DNA from: UBA966 sp046350355
GTDB lineage: Bacteria > Planctomycetota > Phycisphaerae > Phycisphaerales > SM1A02
Assembly: GCA_046350355.1 (NCBI GenBank)
Contig: JAXMAN010000001.1
Location: forward strand, 930,001-994,000
Length of the DNA: 64,000 nucleotides
Direction: 5' to 3'
Shown: positions 17,527 to 24,647 of the stretch, in pieces
Layout of the letters: every line of letters starts with the position of its first letter
Position numbering within the stretch: the stretch's first letter is position 1
Made by a program: the position numbers and the translations under genes
The notes under the pieces: model-generated
The model's database searches: none
Seen by the model: the letters and a program-made list of their open reading frames with translations, nothing else
Told to the model about the DNA's origin: nothing

Positions 17527-18345
17527 TCAGCCCGGGCACGAACCCCACGCGCCGAGCAGGATCCCGAGATCGGCGCCGTTCACGGTGCCGTCGCCGTTGA
17601 GGTCGTGCGAGGCGGTGCCCCAGCCTCCCAGCAGCATGCCCAGGTCGGCGCCGTTGACGAGGTGGTTTCCGTCGAGATCCGCGGGACATGCCGCGGTGCA
17701 GGAAGGGACGTTCAGCTCGAGGATGCCGTGGCCGACCTGCGTGACCGCGCCACCCAGGCGGATGAGGTAGGTCCGGCCCGGCTGCGCGGGGAAGGTGACG
17801 GAGCTGCGGGCGCCGCAGTCCGCGCCGTTGTCGTTGCAGGCGACGGGCGTCGTGCCGCAGGCGTCCGCATAGACGACGAGCACCGTGTCGAAGTCCGCGG
17901 CGAGACAGGTGGAGGCGGTCACGTTTGCATTGCAGGGCGCGGCGTGGATGTAGCGGAACCAGAGGTCGTGGACGATCGGCGATTCGCCGCAGGTCCACGG
18001 CTGCGGGGAGGTGGTTGCGAGCGCGGTGTTGAAGAGCGTGAACTGCTCGTCGATCACGGGCGCGCCGGCGCATTCGTCGTTGAACGGCGCACCGGCGTTG
18101 CAGGGCGTGCACGCATCGCTCGCCTCGTTCGCGCAGAGCTGGTCCCACTGCTGGGCGCAGCAGTAGGGATCGACCAGGCAGACGAGCGCGCAGCAGCCCG
18201 GATCGTCGCAGGCGGGGGTCGGATGCGGCAGGCAGCAGGGGCCCGAGGCCTCGCCGCAGCCCGTGGGCGTCGCGGAGCAGGGGAGGACCGTCGCCGCGAG
18301 GGCCACGAGGGCCGCGAACGCCGCACACACCGCACGAGTCGTCAT
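17527..18345 (-). CDS. Secreted Cys-repeat protein with dockerin-like tail, short paralogue
   Basis: A 272-residue paralogue of the downstream gene. It has a signal peptide (about residues 1-25) and one copy of the Cys repeat (CCLPHPTPACDDPGCCALVC, then WDQLCANEA). A pre-peptidase-C-like beta domain follows (NDECAGAPVIDEQFTLFNT to GHGILELNV), then the two-loop tail (CPADLDGNHLVNGADLGMLL ... GAWGSCPG). The order repeat, beta domain, dockerin is the same as in the 445-residue protein but without repeat expansion, so the pair probably arose by tandem duplication. The two genes are 170 bp apart and co-directional. Function is unknown; secretion is strongly indicated. Confidence 0.8.
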   Translation of the reverse strand: MTTRAVCAAFAALVALAATVLPCSATPTGCGEASGPCCLPHPTPACDDPGCCALVCLVDPYCCAQQWDQLCANEASDACTPCNAGAPFNDECAGAPVIDEQFTLFNTALATTSPQPWTCGESPIVHDLWFRYIHAAPCNANVTASTCLAADFDTVLVVYADACGTTPVACNDNGADCGARSSVTFPAQPGRTYLIRLGGAVTQVGHGILELNVPSCTAACPADLDGNHLVNGADLGMLLGGWGTASHDLNGDGTVNGADLGILLGAWGSCPG

Positions 18346-18507
18346 CGTCGATCTCCGCGCAGGGGGGAGGGCGCGCTCCGTCAGGGGAAGCGCGCGGCGC
18401 CGACCCCGCGCGACCGACGCGTGGGCGGGAAGGCTAGCGTCCGGACCGCGCGCGGGCGCCCGTGCGTTGACAGGGGCGGGCAGATGGGTCGACGGAATCC
18501 CGCCAGG

Positions 18508-19365
18508 TCAGCCGGCGCGCACCGAGGTCCCGGCGATCAGGTCGTGCAGCGCCTGCTTCTTGGGCATGAACGCGGCCATGATGTAGCCGACGAGCATGAT
18601 GCTGCTGAGGACCTTCGCGAAGTAGCGGCCGGTCGCGCGCACGAAGCTGATGCGCTGGCCATGCTCGTCGGTGACGACGATCCCCAGGAGGCGCTTGCCG
18701 ATCGTGGCCTGCTTCGCGCTCGATTCGAGCATCGCGAAGTAGAGCCACCCGACGAAGACGATCGCGACGTTGGCGAGCAGGCCGGTGAAGAAGCCCACGC
18801 GTTGCGCGGCCTTCGGGTCGTTGCCGCCGAGGACCACCGCGAGGACCACGCCCACCGCGATCGCGAGCGCGAAGACGGCCACCGAGATCATGATCCAGTC
18901 GAGCAGGTAGGCGGCCAGGCGCTGGAAGAAGCCGGCATAGTTGGCGCGTCCGTACTGCGTCGGGACCGGAATGGTGGGCGGGGTGGCCCACGCGGCGGCG
19001 CCGGGGTCCATCGTGTCGATTGCGCCGGCACGGGCGCCGGCGCTTGCGCCGGGCGAGCTCGCGGACATGAACTGCGCGAAGGGATCCTCCTCGGCGGCGG
19101 GTGCTGCTGGCGCGGCGAGCGCACCGGAGGCGCGCGCGGGCGCGGACGCGCCGGACGGGCCGGAGCGCACGGTGCTCCGGGACGTCGAGCTCGCGCCGAC
19201 GTTCGCGGCGGCGATCGCGCGCAGCGCGGGTTCCCACTGATTGGAGTCGTCGCGGCGGAGCTGGGTGGAGGCCTTCACGCGCCCCTTGGAGGCGAACTCG
19301 CGGAGCTGGTCCATCGTGAATGGACCGAATTCCTTCCCCTTGTCCGTGCGGATCCAGTAGTGCAT
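18508..19365 (-). CDS. GYF_2-RDD family membrane protein
   Basis: A 285-residue protein with two domains. Residues 1-60 are a GYF_2 domain (MHYWIRTDKGKEFGPFTMDQ ... ALRAIAAANV), a small peptide-binding module. After an Ala/Pro-rich linker, residues 140-285 form an RDD domain with three or four membrane helices (FFQRLAAYLLDWIMISVAVF, FFTGLLANVAIVFVGWLYFA) and the conserved KQATIGKRLLGIVVTDEHG. RDD proteins are membrane proteins of mostly unknown role, some linked to ion exchange. The start has GGAGG upstream. A STAS-domain gene lies upstream in the same direction. Confidence 0.85.
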   Translation of the reverse strand: MHYWIRTDKGKEFGPFTMDQLREFASKGRVKASTQLRRDDSNQWEPALRAIAAANVGASSTSRSTVRSGPSGASAPARASGALAAPAAPAAEEDPFAQFMSASSPGASAGARAGAIDTMDPGAAAWATPPTIPVPTQYGRANYAGFFQRLAAYLLDWIMISVAVFALAIAVGVVLAVVLGGNDPKAAQRVGFFTGLLANVAIVFVGWLYFAMLESSAKQATIGKRLLGIVVTDEHGQRISFVRATGRYFAKVLSSIMLVGYIMAAFMPKKQALHDLIAGTSVRAG

Positions 19366-19486
19366 GCGGTGTCCTCCGGGTCTGCCGCAGGGTAGCGGAA
19401 GTCCCCCACGGGGGCGACCGCGTCCGCACGCCCGAAGTACCGCCGGGGCCGGCCATTCTCCGTGCCTGCGTGATCACCTCGCGGCG

Positions 19487-19843
19487 TCAGGAGCGCGGCA
19501 GCCCGGCCGCATCGCGCGCGGCGCTGAGATCCGGTGCCAGCGGCAGCAGCGTCTCCAGCCGCGCGGCCCGGATCGCACCCTCCACCCGCGGGGTGGGGGC
19601 GAGCAGGACGAGCCGCGCGCCGCTCCCGGAGAGGGCGCGCGCCACCTGGACGAGCATGCCCATCGCCAGCGAGACGACGATCTCCACCTCCGAGAGATCG
19701 ACGATCGTGGGCTTGCGCCGGCTGGCGGTATGCCCCGCGAACTTCAGCTCCACCGCGTGGACGCCCGCGAGGTCCAGAGGTCCGACGATCCGCACATGGG
19801 TGTGGTGGTCGTCGGCGGCGATGAGCACGATCGAGGTGGGCAT
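19487..19843 (-). CDS. STAS-domain protein (anti-sigma-factor antagonist-like)
   Basis: A 118-residue single STAS domain, the fold of SpoIIAA/RsbV antagonists that are switched by serine phosphorylation. VRIVGPLDLAGVHAVE gives the first beta-alpha unit. In VDLSEVEIVVSLAMGMLVQVA the serine before LAMGML is at the phosphorylation position, although the usual aspartate before it is replaced by valine. No partner kinase or sigma factor is in the window, so the target is unknown. TACCCT ends 6 bases before the ATG, suggesting a leaderless transcript. Confidence 0.8.
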   Translation of the reverse strand: MPTSIVLIAADDHHTHVRIVGPLDLAGVHAVELKFAGHTASRRKPTIVDLSEVEIVVSLAMGMLVQVARALSGSGARLVLLAPTPRVEGAIRAARLETLLPLAPDLSAARDAAGLPRS

Positions 19844-19849
19844 TCCGCG

Positions 19850-19855
19850 AGGGTA
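19850..19855 (-). promoter_or_regulatory. Candidate -10 box for the STAS gene, leaderless type
   Basis: On the minus strand TACCCT is followed by CGCGGA and the ATG, 6 bases apart, with no Shine-Dalgarno. Confidence 0.4.
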
Positions 19856-19881
19856 GGAAGTGATCGTTCGGATTCGGTGAA

Positions 19882-19905
19882 GCGGGGCGGCCGGTGCCGC
19901 CCCGC
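19882..19905 (-). terminator. Hairpin after the 884-residue dockerin protein gene
   Basis: A 10-bp perfect stem (GCGGGGCGGC) with loop CGGT lies 15 bp beyond the stop codon of the minus-strand gene at 19921. There is no T-run. Confidence 0.5.
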
Positions 19906-19920
19906 CTCACCGCGGCGTGC

Positions 19921-22575
19921 CTACGGGCACCCTCCCCACGCGCCCAGGAGCGTGCCGAGGTCCGCGCCGTCGACGATGCCGTCGTGGTTGAGGTCGGCGA
20001 CCGAGTTGGGGCCGGCCGGGCCCCAGTTGCCCAGCAGGATGCCCAGGTCGGCGCCGTTCACCGCGCCGTCGGCGGTGAGGTCGCCGAGGCAGTCGCAGAT
20101 CTCGTTGCCGCCGAGGTCCGTCCACGGACCGCTGACGTTGGGCCGGGGCGTGTTGCCGCAGAGGTGCGAGTCCTGCAGCGCCGTCTTCGGAAGCGCGCCA
20201 TCGGCCAGGATCGCGAGGCCTCCCTGGACCACGAGGGCGCTGTTGTCGTCCACATGGCACTCGCGCAGGGTGAGCATCGCCGTCGTCTCGCTGGCGGGCA
20301 CCCAGGAGAGGCCGCCGCCGACCCCGACCGTCGAGTTCTGGCGCACCGTCGTGCGCAGCATCGTGTGCATGCCGCGCACCAGGTGCACGCCGCCACCGCG
20401 GCCGATGGCGTCGTTCTGCTCGACCAGCGTGTCGACGATCGTCATCGAACCCTGCACGCACTGCAGGCCGCCGGCGTCGGAGGTCGCGTGGTTGAGCCGG
20501 AACGCGCACTGCGCGATCGAGCCGGTGCCGGCGAAAACGTATGCGCCGCCGCCGAAGCCCGCGAGGTTCTGCTCGAAGACGCAGTCGCGGACGCTCGCGC
20601 CGCTCTGGTACATGAAGAGCCCGCCGCCGACGAAGGCCGTCGGCTGTCCCGGGAGCGAGGTGCCCGTCTGCCCGCCGCGCACCGAGACGCGCTCGAGCGC
20701 CGCGATCGCCGGCTCGCCGGCCATGCGCACCACGGAGACGCTCTGCCCGCCGGTGCCGACGATCGCGGTGAGCCCGGGGCCCGCGCCGCGCACGACCACC
20801 GGCTTGCCGAGGAACTGCACCGGACCCGCGAAGCTCCCGGGCGCGACGGCCACGATGCGCATCCGGTCGGCGGGGGCGGCGTCGATCGCCGCCTGGATCG
20901 TCGCGTAGTCGCCGGGGACATGAACCGTCTGGCACTCGTCGGGCGTGCCGTCGTGGTCGATGTCCTCGCTCGTGCCGGCGGCGATGTCGCAAGCGTCGAT
21001 CCGGCCGTTGCCGTTGCAGTCGAGGGCGGGATCGGCGGCGATCTGGCAGGCGTCGATCAGGCCGTCGGCGTTGCAGTCCACCGCGATGCCGTCGGCGATG
21101 TCGCAGGAGTCGGGCCGCCCGTTGCCGTTGCAGTCGGGGGTCGTGCCGTCGTGTGTCTCGCAGAGGTCCAGGCGCAGGTTGCCGTTGCAGTCGCCGGTGG
21201 CCTCGTCGATGCCGGTGTAGCGCAGCGCGAACTGCGTGAGCCCATCGCCCTTGCATTCGGTGGGATCCACGGTGACGGGGCAGGTCATCACGACCACCAG
21301 CGCGCCCGACGGGCCGACGAGCGCGTTGAACTGCTCGCGGGTGAAGTGCAGCGTCGCGCGGTCGGGGACCGCGGGGCAGCTCTGCCCGTCGGTCTGGAAG
21401 AAGCGCTGCGGCGCGCCGCCGTTGAGCGAGAGCTCGATGTACTCGGTCTGGCCGTTGAGGTCGCCGCGCACGTCGACGACGAGCTCCACGCCCGATTCCG
21501 CGGGCGGCAGCGGCGCGAAGCTCCACGCGCGCGGCTCGAAGCCCGACGGCGCGCCGAGGTTGCCGGTCGTCTCGTCGATCACGATCGCTCCCTGGCAGTC
21601 GTCGGGGATGCCGTCGGAGTTGCAGTCCGGCGCGGTGCCGGCGGCGATCTCCGCCTGGTCGGGCAGGCCGTTGCCGTTGCAGTCGTCGCACTCGTCCGGG
21701 ACGCCGTTGTGGTCGAGGTCCGTGCTGGTCCCCGAGGCGATGTCGCACGCGTCGCCGATCCCGTTGCCGTTGCAGTCGGCCTGGTCGGGATTGGCGATGC
21801 CCGGGCAGTTGTCCTCGCAGTCGATGATCCCGTCGCCGTCCGCGTCCGGATTGACGGGGATGGTGAACTCGAAGGTCTTCTGGTCGATCGCGCCCGAGGG
21901 CGTCAGCATGCTCGCGGAGAGCCTCCAGGAGATGACGCGGCCGGGCGAGGGGTCGGAGACGCACAGGTGCGCGACGAGCATCCCATGGGTCGCGGCCGCC
22001 GCCGCCGCGCTGGTGCTCGCGACGCGGCAGCCCAGGGCCGCGAGCGGCTGCGCCGGCGCGTAGTAGCCCGCGATGTACCAGCCCGCGGCGGCGGGGATCG
22101 CGTGGAGGTAGGGGTTCGTGAACCCCACCGAGTTGGAGGGGGAGACGAAGGCGTTCGCCGTCGCCGGCTGCCCGGTGTTCGTGTTGGTGTAGGCGACGGA
22201 CCAGGTCGGATCGCCGGTCGTGCCGACGTCGGGTGCCCACACCCCCGGCGCGACGATCTCCCCGCCGACGGTCAGGAAGCTGTCGAGGGTCTCGGTGGTC
22301 TCGCCCTCCGCGGGCGCGAAGCGGCCCTGCTCGGCCGCGCCCTGGATGAAGCCGCCGGCCGCGTTGGTCGTGATGAAGCCGCCGCTGGGGCCGGGGTTGC
22401 TCCCGTACCGGTTGATGAGCTGGTCGGCGGGGTCGTTGGTGACGGCGAAGACATCGACCATGTACGTGTGCGGAATCGGCGTGGACCGGACGCGCGCGGT
22501 CCATCCGATGAAGTCGGCGCCGGCGTTGGCGGCGGGCAGCGCGATCGCCGAGGCGACCAGCAGAGTGCGAAGCAT
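19921..22575 (-). CDS. Large secreted beta-helix protein with calcium-loop repeats and dockerin-like tail
   Basis: An 884-residue exported protein of unknown function. It has a signal peptide (MLRTLLVASAIALPAANA) and a roughly 220-residue N-terminal domain without a recognised match. A string of thrombospondin-3-like calcium loops follows (DADGDGIIDCEDNCPG, DCNGNGIGDACD, DCNSDGIPDDCQ), then a beta-sandwich stretch and more DCNGNG..D.C loops. A right-handed parallel beta-helix comes next (VPGDYATIQAAIDAAP, the pectate-lyase-like start). The tail has two GADLG..LG.WG repeats ending GAWGGCP. GAAGGGGGTC precedes the ATG. It is probably extracellular and surface-associated. Confidence 0.8.
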   Translation of the reverse strand: MLRTLLVASAIALPAANAGADFIGWTARVRSTPIPHTYMVDVFAVTNDPADQLINRYGSNPGPSGGFITTNAAGGFIQGAAEQGRFAPAEGETTETLDSFLTVGGEIVAPGVWAPDVGTTGDPTWSVAYTNTNTGQPATANAFVSPSNSVGFTNPYLHAIPAAAGWYIAGYYAPAQPLAALGCRVASTSAAAAAATHGMLVAHLCVSDPSPGRVISWRLSASMLTPSGAIDQKTFEFTIPVNPDADGDGIIDCEDNCPGIANPDQADCNGNGIGDACDIASGTSTDLDHNGVPDECDDCNGNGLPDQAEIAAGTAPDCNSDGIPDDCQGAIVIDETTGNLGAPSGFEPRAWSFAPLPPAESGVELVVDVRGDLNGQTEYIELSLNGGAPQRFFQTDGQSCPAVPDRATLHFTREQFNALVGPSGALVVVMTCPVTVDPTECKGDGLTQFALRYTGIDEATGDCNGNLRLDLCETHDGTTPDCNGNGRPDSCDIADGIAVDCNADGLIDACQIAADPALDCNGNGRIDACDIAAGTSEDIDHDGTPDECQTVHVPGDYATIQAAIDAAPADRMRIVAVAPGSFAGPVQFLGKPVVVRGAGPGLTAIVGTGGQSVSVVRMAGEPAIAALERVSVRGGQTGTSLPGQPTAFVGGGLFMYQSGASVRDCVFEQNLAGFGGGAYVFAGTGSIAQCAFRLNHATSDAGGLQCVQGSMTIVDTLVEQNDAIGRGGGVHLVRGMHTMLRTTVRQNSTVGVGGGLSWVPASETTAMLTLRECHVDDNSALVVQGGLAILADGALPKTALQDSHLCGNTPRPNVSGPWTDLGGNEICDCLGDLTADGAVNGADLGILLGNWGPAGPNSVADLNHDGIVDGADLGTLLGAWGGCP

Positions 22576-22699
22576 GTGACCCCCTTCGTGGTGGTTCGGC
22601 CCGTGCAGCGGTCGCTCGACCGTGATCCCCGGCCCGGAGGGTGGGTTTTGTATCGCCGTCGGGTGCAACAGGTGTTGCAGCGCCGCCCGTCCCCCGCAC

Positions 22700-23230
22700 C
22701 TACTCCCGCGATTCCCCCGCGCCCGTGCTGCGGCGGCCACGCTTGCCGGACGCGCCCGGGGCCTCCTTCGCCGAGACGGTGAGCTGCGCCACCTGCTTGC
22801 CGGCGCCGGGCGCGACGCGGCACAGTCCTCCCGTGCCGCCGACGCCGCACATCTCGGCGATGGTCGACTCCGCGAAGGTCCGTTCGACCATCGCGAACGC
22901 GTCGTCCAGGCGCTGGTGGAGCCGGCAGAGTCGCTGGCTGTGCGCCTTCTTCCCCAGCGGGCAGACCTTGATGCGTCGGATCGGGTCGACCGCCGAGACC
23001 ACTTCAAGCACCGTGATCGCGGATGCGTCCCGCGCGAGCGCGAATCCGCCCTTGGGCCCGCGCTGCGACTGGACGAGACCCGACCGCGTCAGGTCCTGCA
23101 GGATCTTCGCCGCGTAGCCGCTGGGGACCTTGGTCTCCGCGGCGATGTCCTGCGCCTTCGCCGGGGGGGAGGCGTGGGTGGCCAGGTGGACGATGACCCG
23201 CAGGGCGTATTCGGCGGTGCTGGAGAGCAT
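22700..23230 (-). CDS. Rrf2-family transcriptional regulator
   Basis: A 176-residue winged-helix regulator of the Rrf2 family (IscR/NsrR/RirA relatives), whose members sense iron-sulfur status or nitric oxide. LSSTAEYALRVIVHLA and VPSGYAAKILQDLTRSGLV are the DNA-binding domain, and GPKGGFALAR is the wing. Of the three cysteines that hold the cluster in NsrR and IscR, the outer two are present (C90 and C102) but the middle position is alanine (A96-H97). A further C..C pair lies downstream (CGVGGTGGLC). It faces away from the nos operon, from which it is now separated by an IS3 element, and is the likely nos regulator. Confidence 0.85.
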   Translation of the reverse strand: MLSSTAEYALRVIVHLATHASPPAKAQDIAAETKVPSGYAAKILQDLTRSGLVQSQRGPKGGFALARDASAITVLEVVSAVDPIRRIKVCPLGKKAHSQRLCRLHQRLDDAFAMVERTFAESTIAEMCGVGGTGGLCRVAPGAGKQVAQLTVSAKEAPGASGKRGRRSTGAGESRE

Positions 23231-23266
23231 GGGGGCGGCTTCGGGAATCCCGTTGGACACGGGGGC

Positions 23267-23270
23267 TTGA
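23267..23270. repeat. Target-site duplication TTGA, left copy
   Basis: TTGA immediately before the left inverted repeat of the IS element matches TTGA at 24579-24582, a 4-bp duplication. Confidence 0.85.
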
Positions 23271-23309
23271 TGACAGGGGTGCGCTGAACAGGTCCACCCC
23301 TTATGAGAG
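23271..23309 (+). repeat. Left terminal inverted repeat of the IS element
   Basis: TGACAGGG at the tip and GGTCCACCCCT-T-ATGAGAG inside pair with the right end; the middle 11-12 bases are poorly matched. Confidence 0.75.
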
Positions 23310-23344
23310 ACTTTCGCGGCCCGATGGGCCGAGAGGAGTCTCCG

Positions 23345-23635
23345 ATGAAGCGTCCGACGAACAGGAAGCGCCACCGTCCCGAGGAGGTGGTCGCGAAGCT
23401 GAGGCAGGCTGACGAGGCGCTGGCCAAGGGCACGCCGATCGCCGAGGTGGCGAGGTCGCTTGGCGTGTCCGAGGTCACGCTGCACCGCTGGCGTGCCGAG
23501 TACGGGGCGGTGGACCGCGACGCGGTGAAGCGGCTGAAGGACCTGGAGAAGGAGAACGCGCGGCTGAAGCGCCTGGTGGCGGACCAGCAGCTGGACATCC
23601 AGATCCTGAAGGAGATCGCCAAGGGGGAATTCTGA
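23345..23635 (+). CDS. IS3-family transposase OrfA
   Basis: A 96-residue helix-turn-helix protein of IS3 elements that binds the inverted repeats. The HTH is PEEVVAKLRQADEALAKG ... VARSLGVSEVTLHRWRAEYG, followed by a leucine-zipper-like helix (RLKDLEKENARLKRLVADQQ). GAGGAG lies about 8 bases before the ATG. The frame ends in AAGGGGGAATTCTGA, where the -1 frame continues without a stop into OrfB, so a programmed frameshift at the G run probably makes the OrfAB transposase. Confidence 0.9.
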   Translation: MKRPTNRKRHRPEEVVAKLRQADEALAKGTPIAEVARSLGVSEVTLHRWRAEYGAVDRDAVKRLKDLEKENARLKRLVADQQLDIQILKEIAKGEF

Positions 23636-23667
23636 GCCCGGCGCGGCGGCGCCGGGCGATCGAGCAC

Positions 23668-24564
23668 GTGACGCTGGTGATGGACGTGTCCGAACGGCGT
23701 GTCTGCCGCGTGGCTGGCCAGCACCGGAGCACGCAGCGCCGCGCGGCGCCGCCGAACCCGTACCGGGACAGGCTGGTGGCCAGGATGCGGGAGCTGGCCG
23801 TCGCGAACCCGCGCCGCGGCCGGCGCTACGTCATGGATTTGCTGCGCAAGGAGCGCTGGTCGGTCGGCGCGCGGCTGATGAAGCGGCTTTGGAGGCAGGA
23901 AGGCCTGCTGGTGCCGCAGAGGCGCGTGAAACGCAGGCGGATCGGCAGGGGCGAGAACGGCATCGTGCGTCGCCGTGCGACGCGCAGGAACGAGGTGTGG
24001 GGCATGGACTTCGTGCAGGACCGGACCGCGGACGGCCGCCCCTTCCGCATGCTGGTGGTGCTGGACGAGCACACGCGGGAGTGCCTGGCGATCGAGGTGC
24101 ACCGGCACCTGCGGGGCGAGGACATCGTGGCGGTGCTGGACGAGCTGACGGCGATCCGGGGGGCACCGGCGCACATCCGGGCCGACAACGGTCCGGAGAT
24201 GATCTCGAAGGCGGTGAAGGCCTGGTGCGAGGAGAGCGGCGCCGGCGCGCTGTACATCGACCCGGGATCGCCCTGGCAGAACGGGATCGTGGAGAGCTTC
24301 AACGGCCGGCTGCGCGACGAGCTGCTCTCATCGGAGATCTTCGACACGCTGGCGGAGGCGCGGTACCTGATCGACCGGTGGCGGCTCTACTACAACCACC
24401 GGCGGATCCAGCGTGCGCTGGGGAAGCTGACCCCGGCGGCCTTCGCCGCGGCGTGCCCGGCGCTGCCTCCGCTCCGGCTCGCTGCGCTCGCCTGCGCTGC
24501 GGCAGCGCCGGGCACGCAAGGGGCAGCTACCATGCACCAACTCTCATTAGGGGTGGACCGATGA
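23668..24564 (+). CDS. IS3-family transposase OrfB (DDE catalytic domain)
   Basis: Catalytic part of the transposase with an rve-type integrase core. The DDE residues are seen in WGMDFVQ, IRADNGPEM and NGIVESFNGRLRDEL. The usual HRRIQRALGKLTPAAF end is present, with extra C-terminal residues running into the inverted repeat. The GTG at 23668 is the first standard start codon, but the frame is open back into orfA, and the family-typical LSPARRRRAIEHV begins at 23632. The protein is therefore more likely made as an OrfAB fusion by -1 frameshifting. The stop codon lies 14 bp inside the element's right end. Confidence 0.9.
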   Translation: MTLVMDVSERRVCRVAGQHRSTQRRAAPPNPYRDRLVARMRELAVANPRRGRRYVMDLLRKERWSVGARLMKRLWRQEGLLVPQRRVKRRRIGRGENGIVRRRATRRNEVWGMDFVQDRTADGRPFRMLVVLDEHTRECLAIEVHRHLRGEDIVAVLDELTAIRGAPAHIRADNGPEMISKAVKAWCEESGAGALYIDPGSPWQNGIVESFNGRLRDELLSSEIFDTLAEARYLIDRWRLYYNHRRIQRALGKLTPAAFAAACPALPPLRLAALACAAAAPGTQGAATMHQLSLGVDR

Positions 24565-24578
24565 GAGCGACCCTGTCA
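24541..24578 (-). repeat. Right terminal inverted repeat of the IS element
   Basis: CTCTCATTAGGGGTGGACC and the terminal CCCTGTCA are the complement of the left end with one mismatch in the inner block and one base fewer in the middle. Confidence 0.75.
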
Positions 24579-24582
24579 TTGA
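24579..24582. repeat. Target-site duplication TTGA, right copy
   Basis: Right copy of the 4-bp duplication; it also supplies the first four bases of the nos -35 box TTGACA. Confidence 0.85.
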
Positions 24583-24606
24583 CAGCGACGCATCCTAGTC
24601 TAAACT
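24579..24606 (+). promoter_or_regulatory. Probable sigma-70 promoter of the nos operon
   Basis: A perfect -35 (TTGACA, 24579-24584), a 16-bp spacer and -10 TAAACT (24601-24606; four of six consensus bases). The IS element ends directly before the -35, so everything upstream of the promoter core has been displaced. Confidence 0.6.
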
Positions 24607-24608
24607 TC

Positions 24609-24634
24609 GGTTTCAGATATTCAAATCCGAAACC
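24609..24634. promoter_or_regulatory. Dyad operator overlapping the nos transcription start
   Basis: An imperfect 26-bp palindrome with outer arms GGTTTC and GAAACC and inner GAT / ATC blocks (GGTTTCAGAT...ATCCGAAACC). It begins 2 bases after the -10, where a repressor would block initiation. The Rrf2 regulator at 22.7 kb is the obvious candidate ligand. The dyad does not match the FNR box. Confidence 0.5.
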
Positions 24635-24647
24635 TATGGAACTCCCG

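Larger units (their letters stand above)
23271..24578 (+). mobile_element. Complete IS3-family insertion sequence (1308 bp)
   Basis: The element has imperfect terminal inverted repeats, two overlapping transposase frames and a 4-bp target duplication (TTGA on both sides). The left end is TGACAGGGG and the right end CCCTGTCA; GGTCCACCCCT plus ATGAGAG is shared further inside. A 4-bp duplication and the OrfA sequence (LKDLEKENARLKRLV) fit the IS407 subgroup. Both transposase frames look intact, so the element may be active. It lies between the Rrf2 gene and the nos operon. Confidence 0.92.

Noticed and set aside
20945..22063. Repeated GTTGCAGTC-like units in this stretch that suggest a CRISPR or tandem DNA repeat.
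   Set aside because: They are codon-level echoes of the DCNGNG calcium-loop repeats of the 884-residue protein; spacing is uneven and no cas genes are present.
24573..24585. A 13-base dyad CTGTCATTGACAG upstream of the nos operon that looks like an operator.
   Set aside because: It is produced by the junction of the IS right end (CTGTCA) and the target duplication plus -35 box (TTGACAG). It did not exist before the insertion.
24600..24640. A possible FNR/NNR box before the nos operon.
   Set aside because: No TTGAT-N4-ATCAA-like sequence is present; the dyad there has different arms (GGTTTC/GAAACC).
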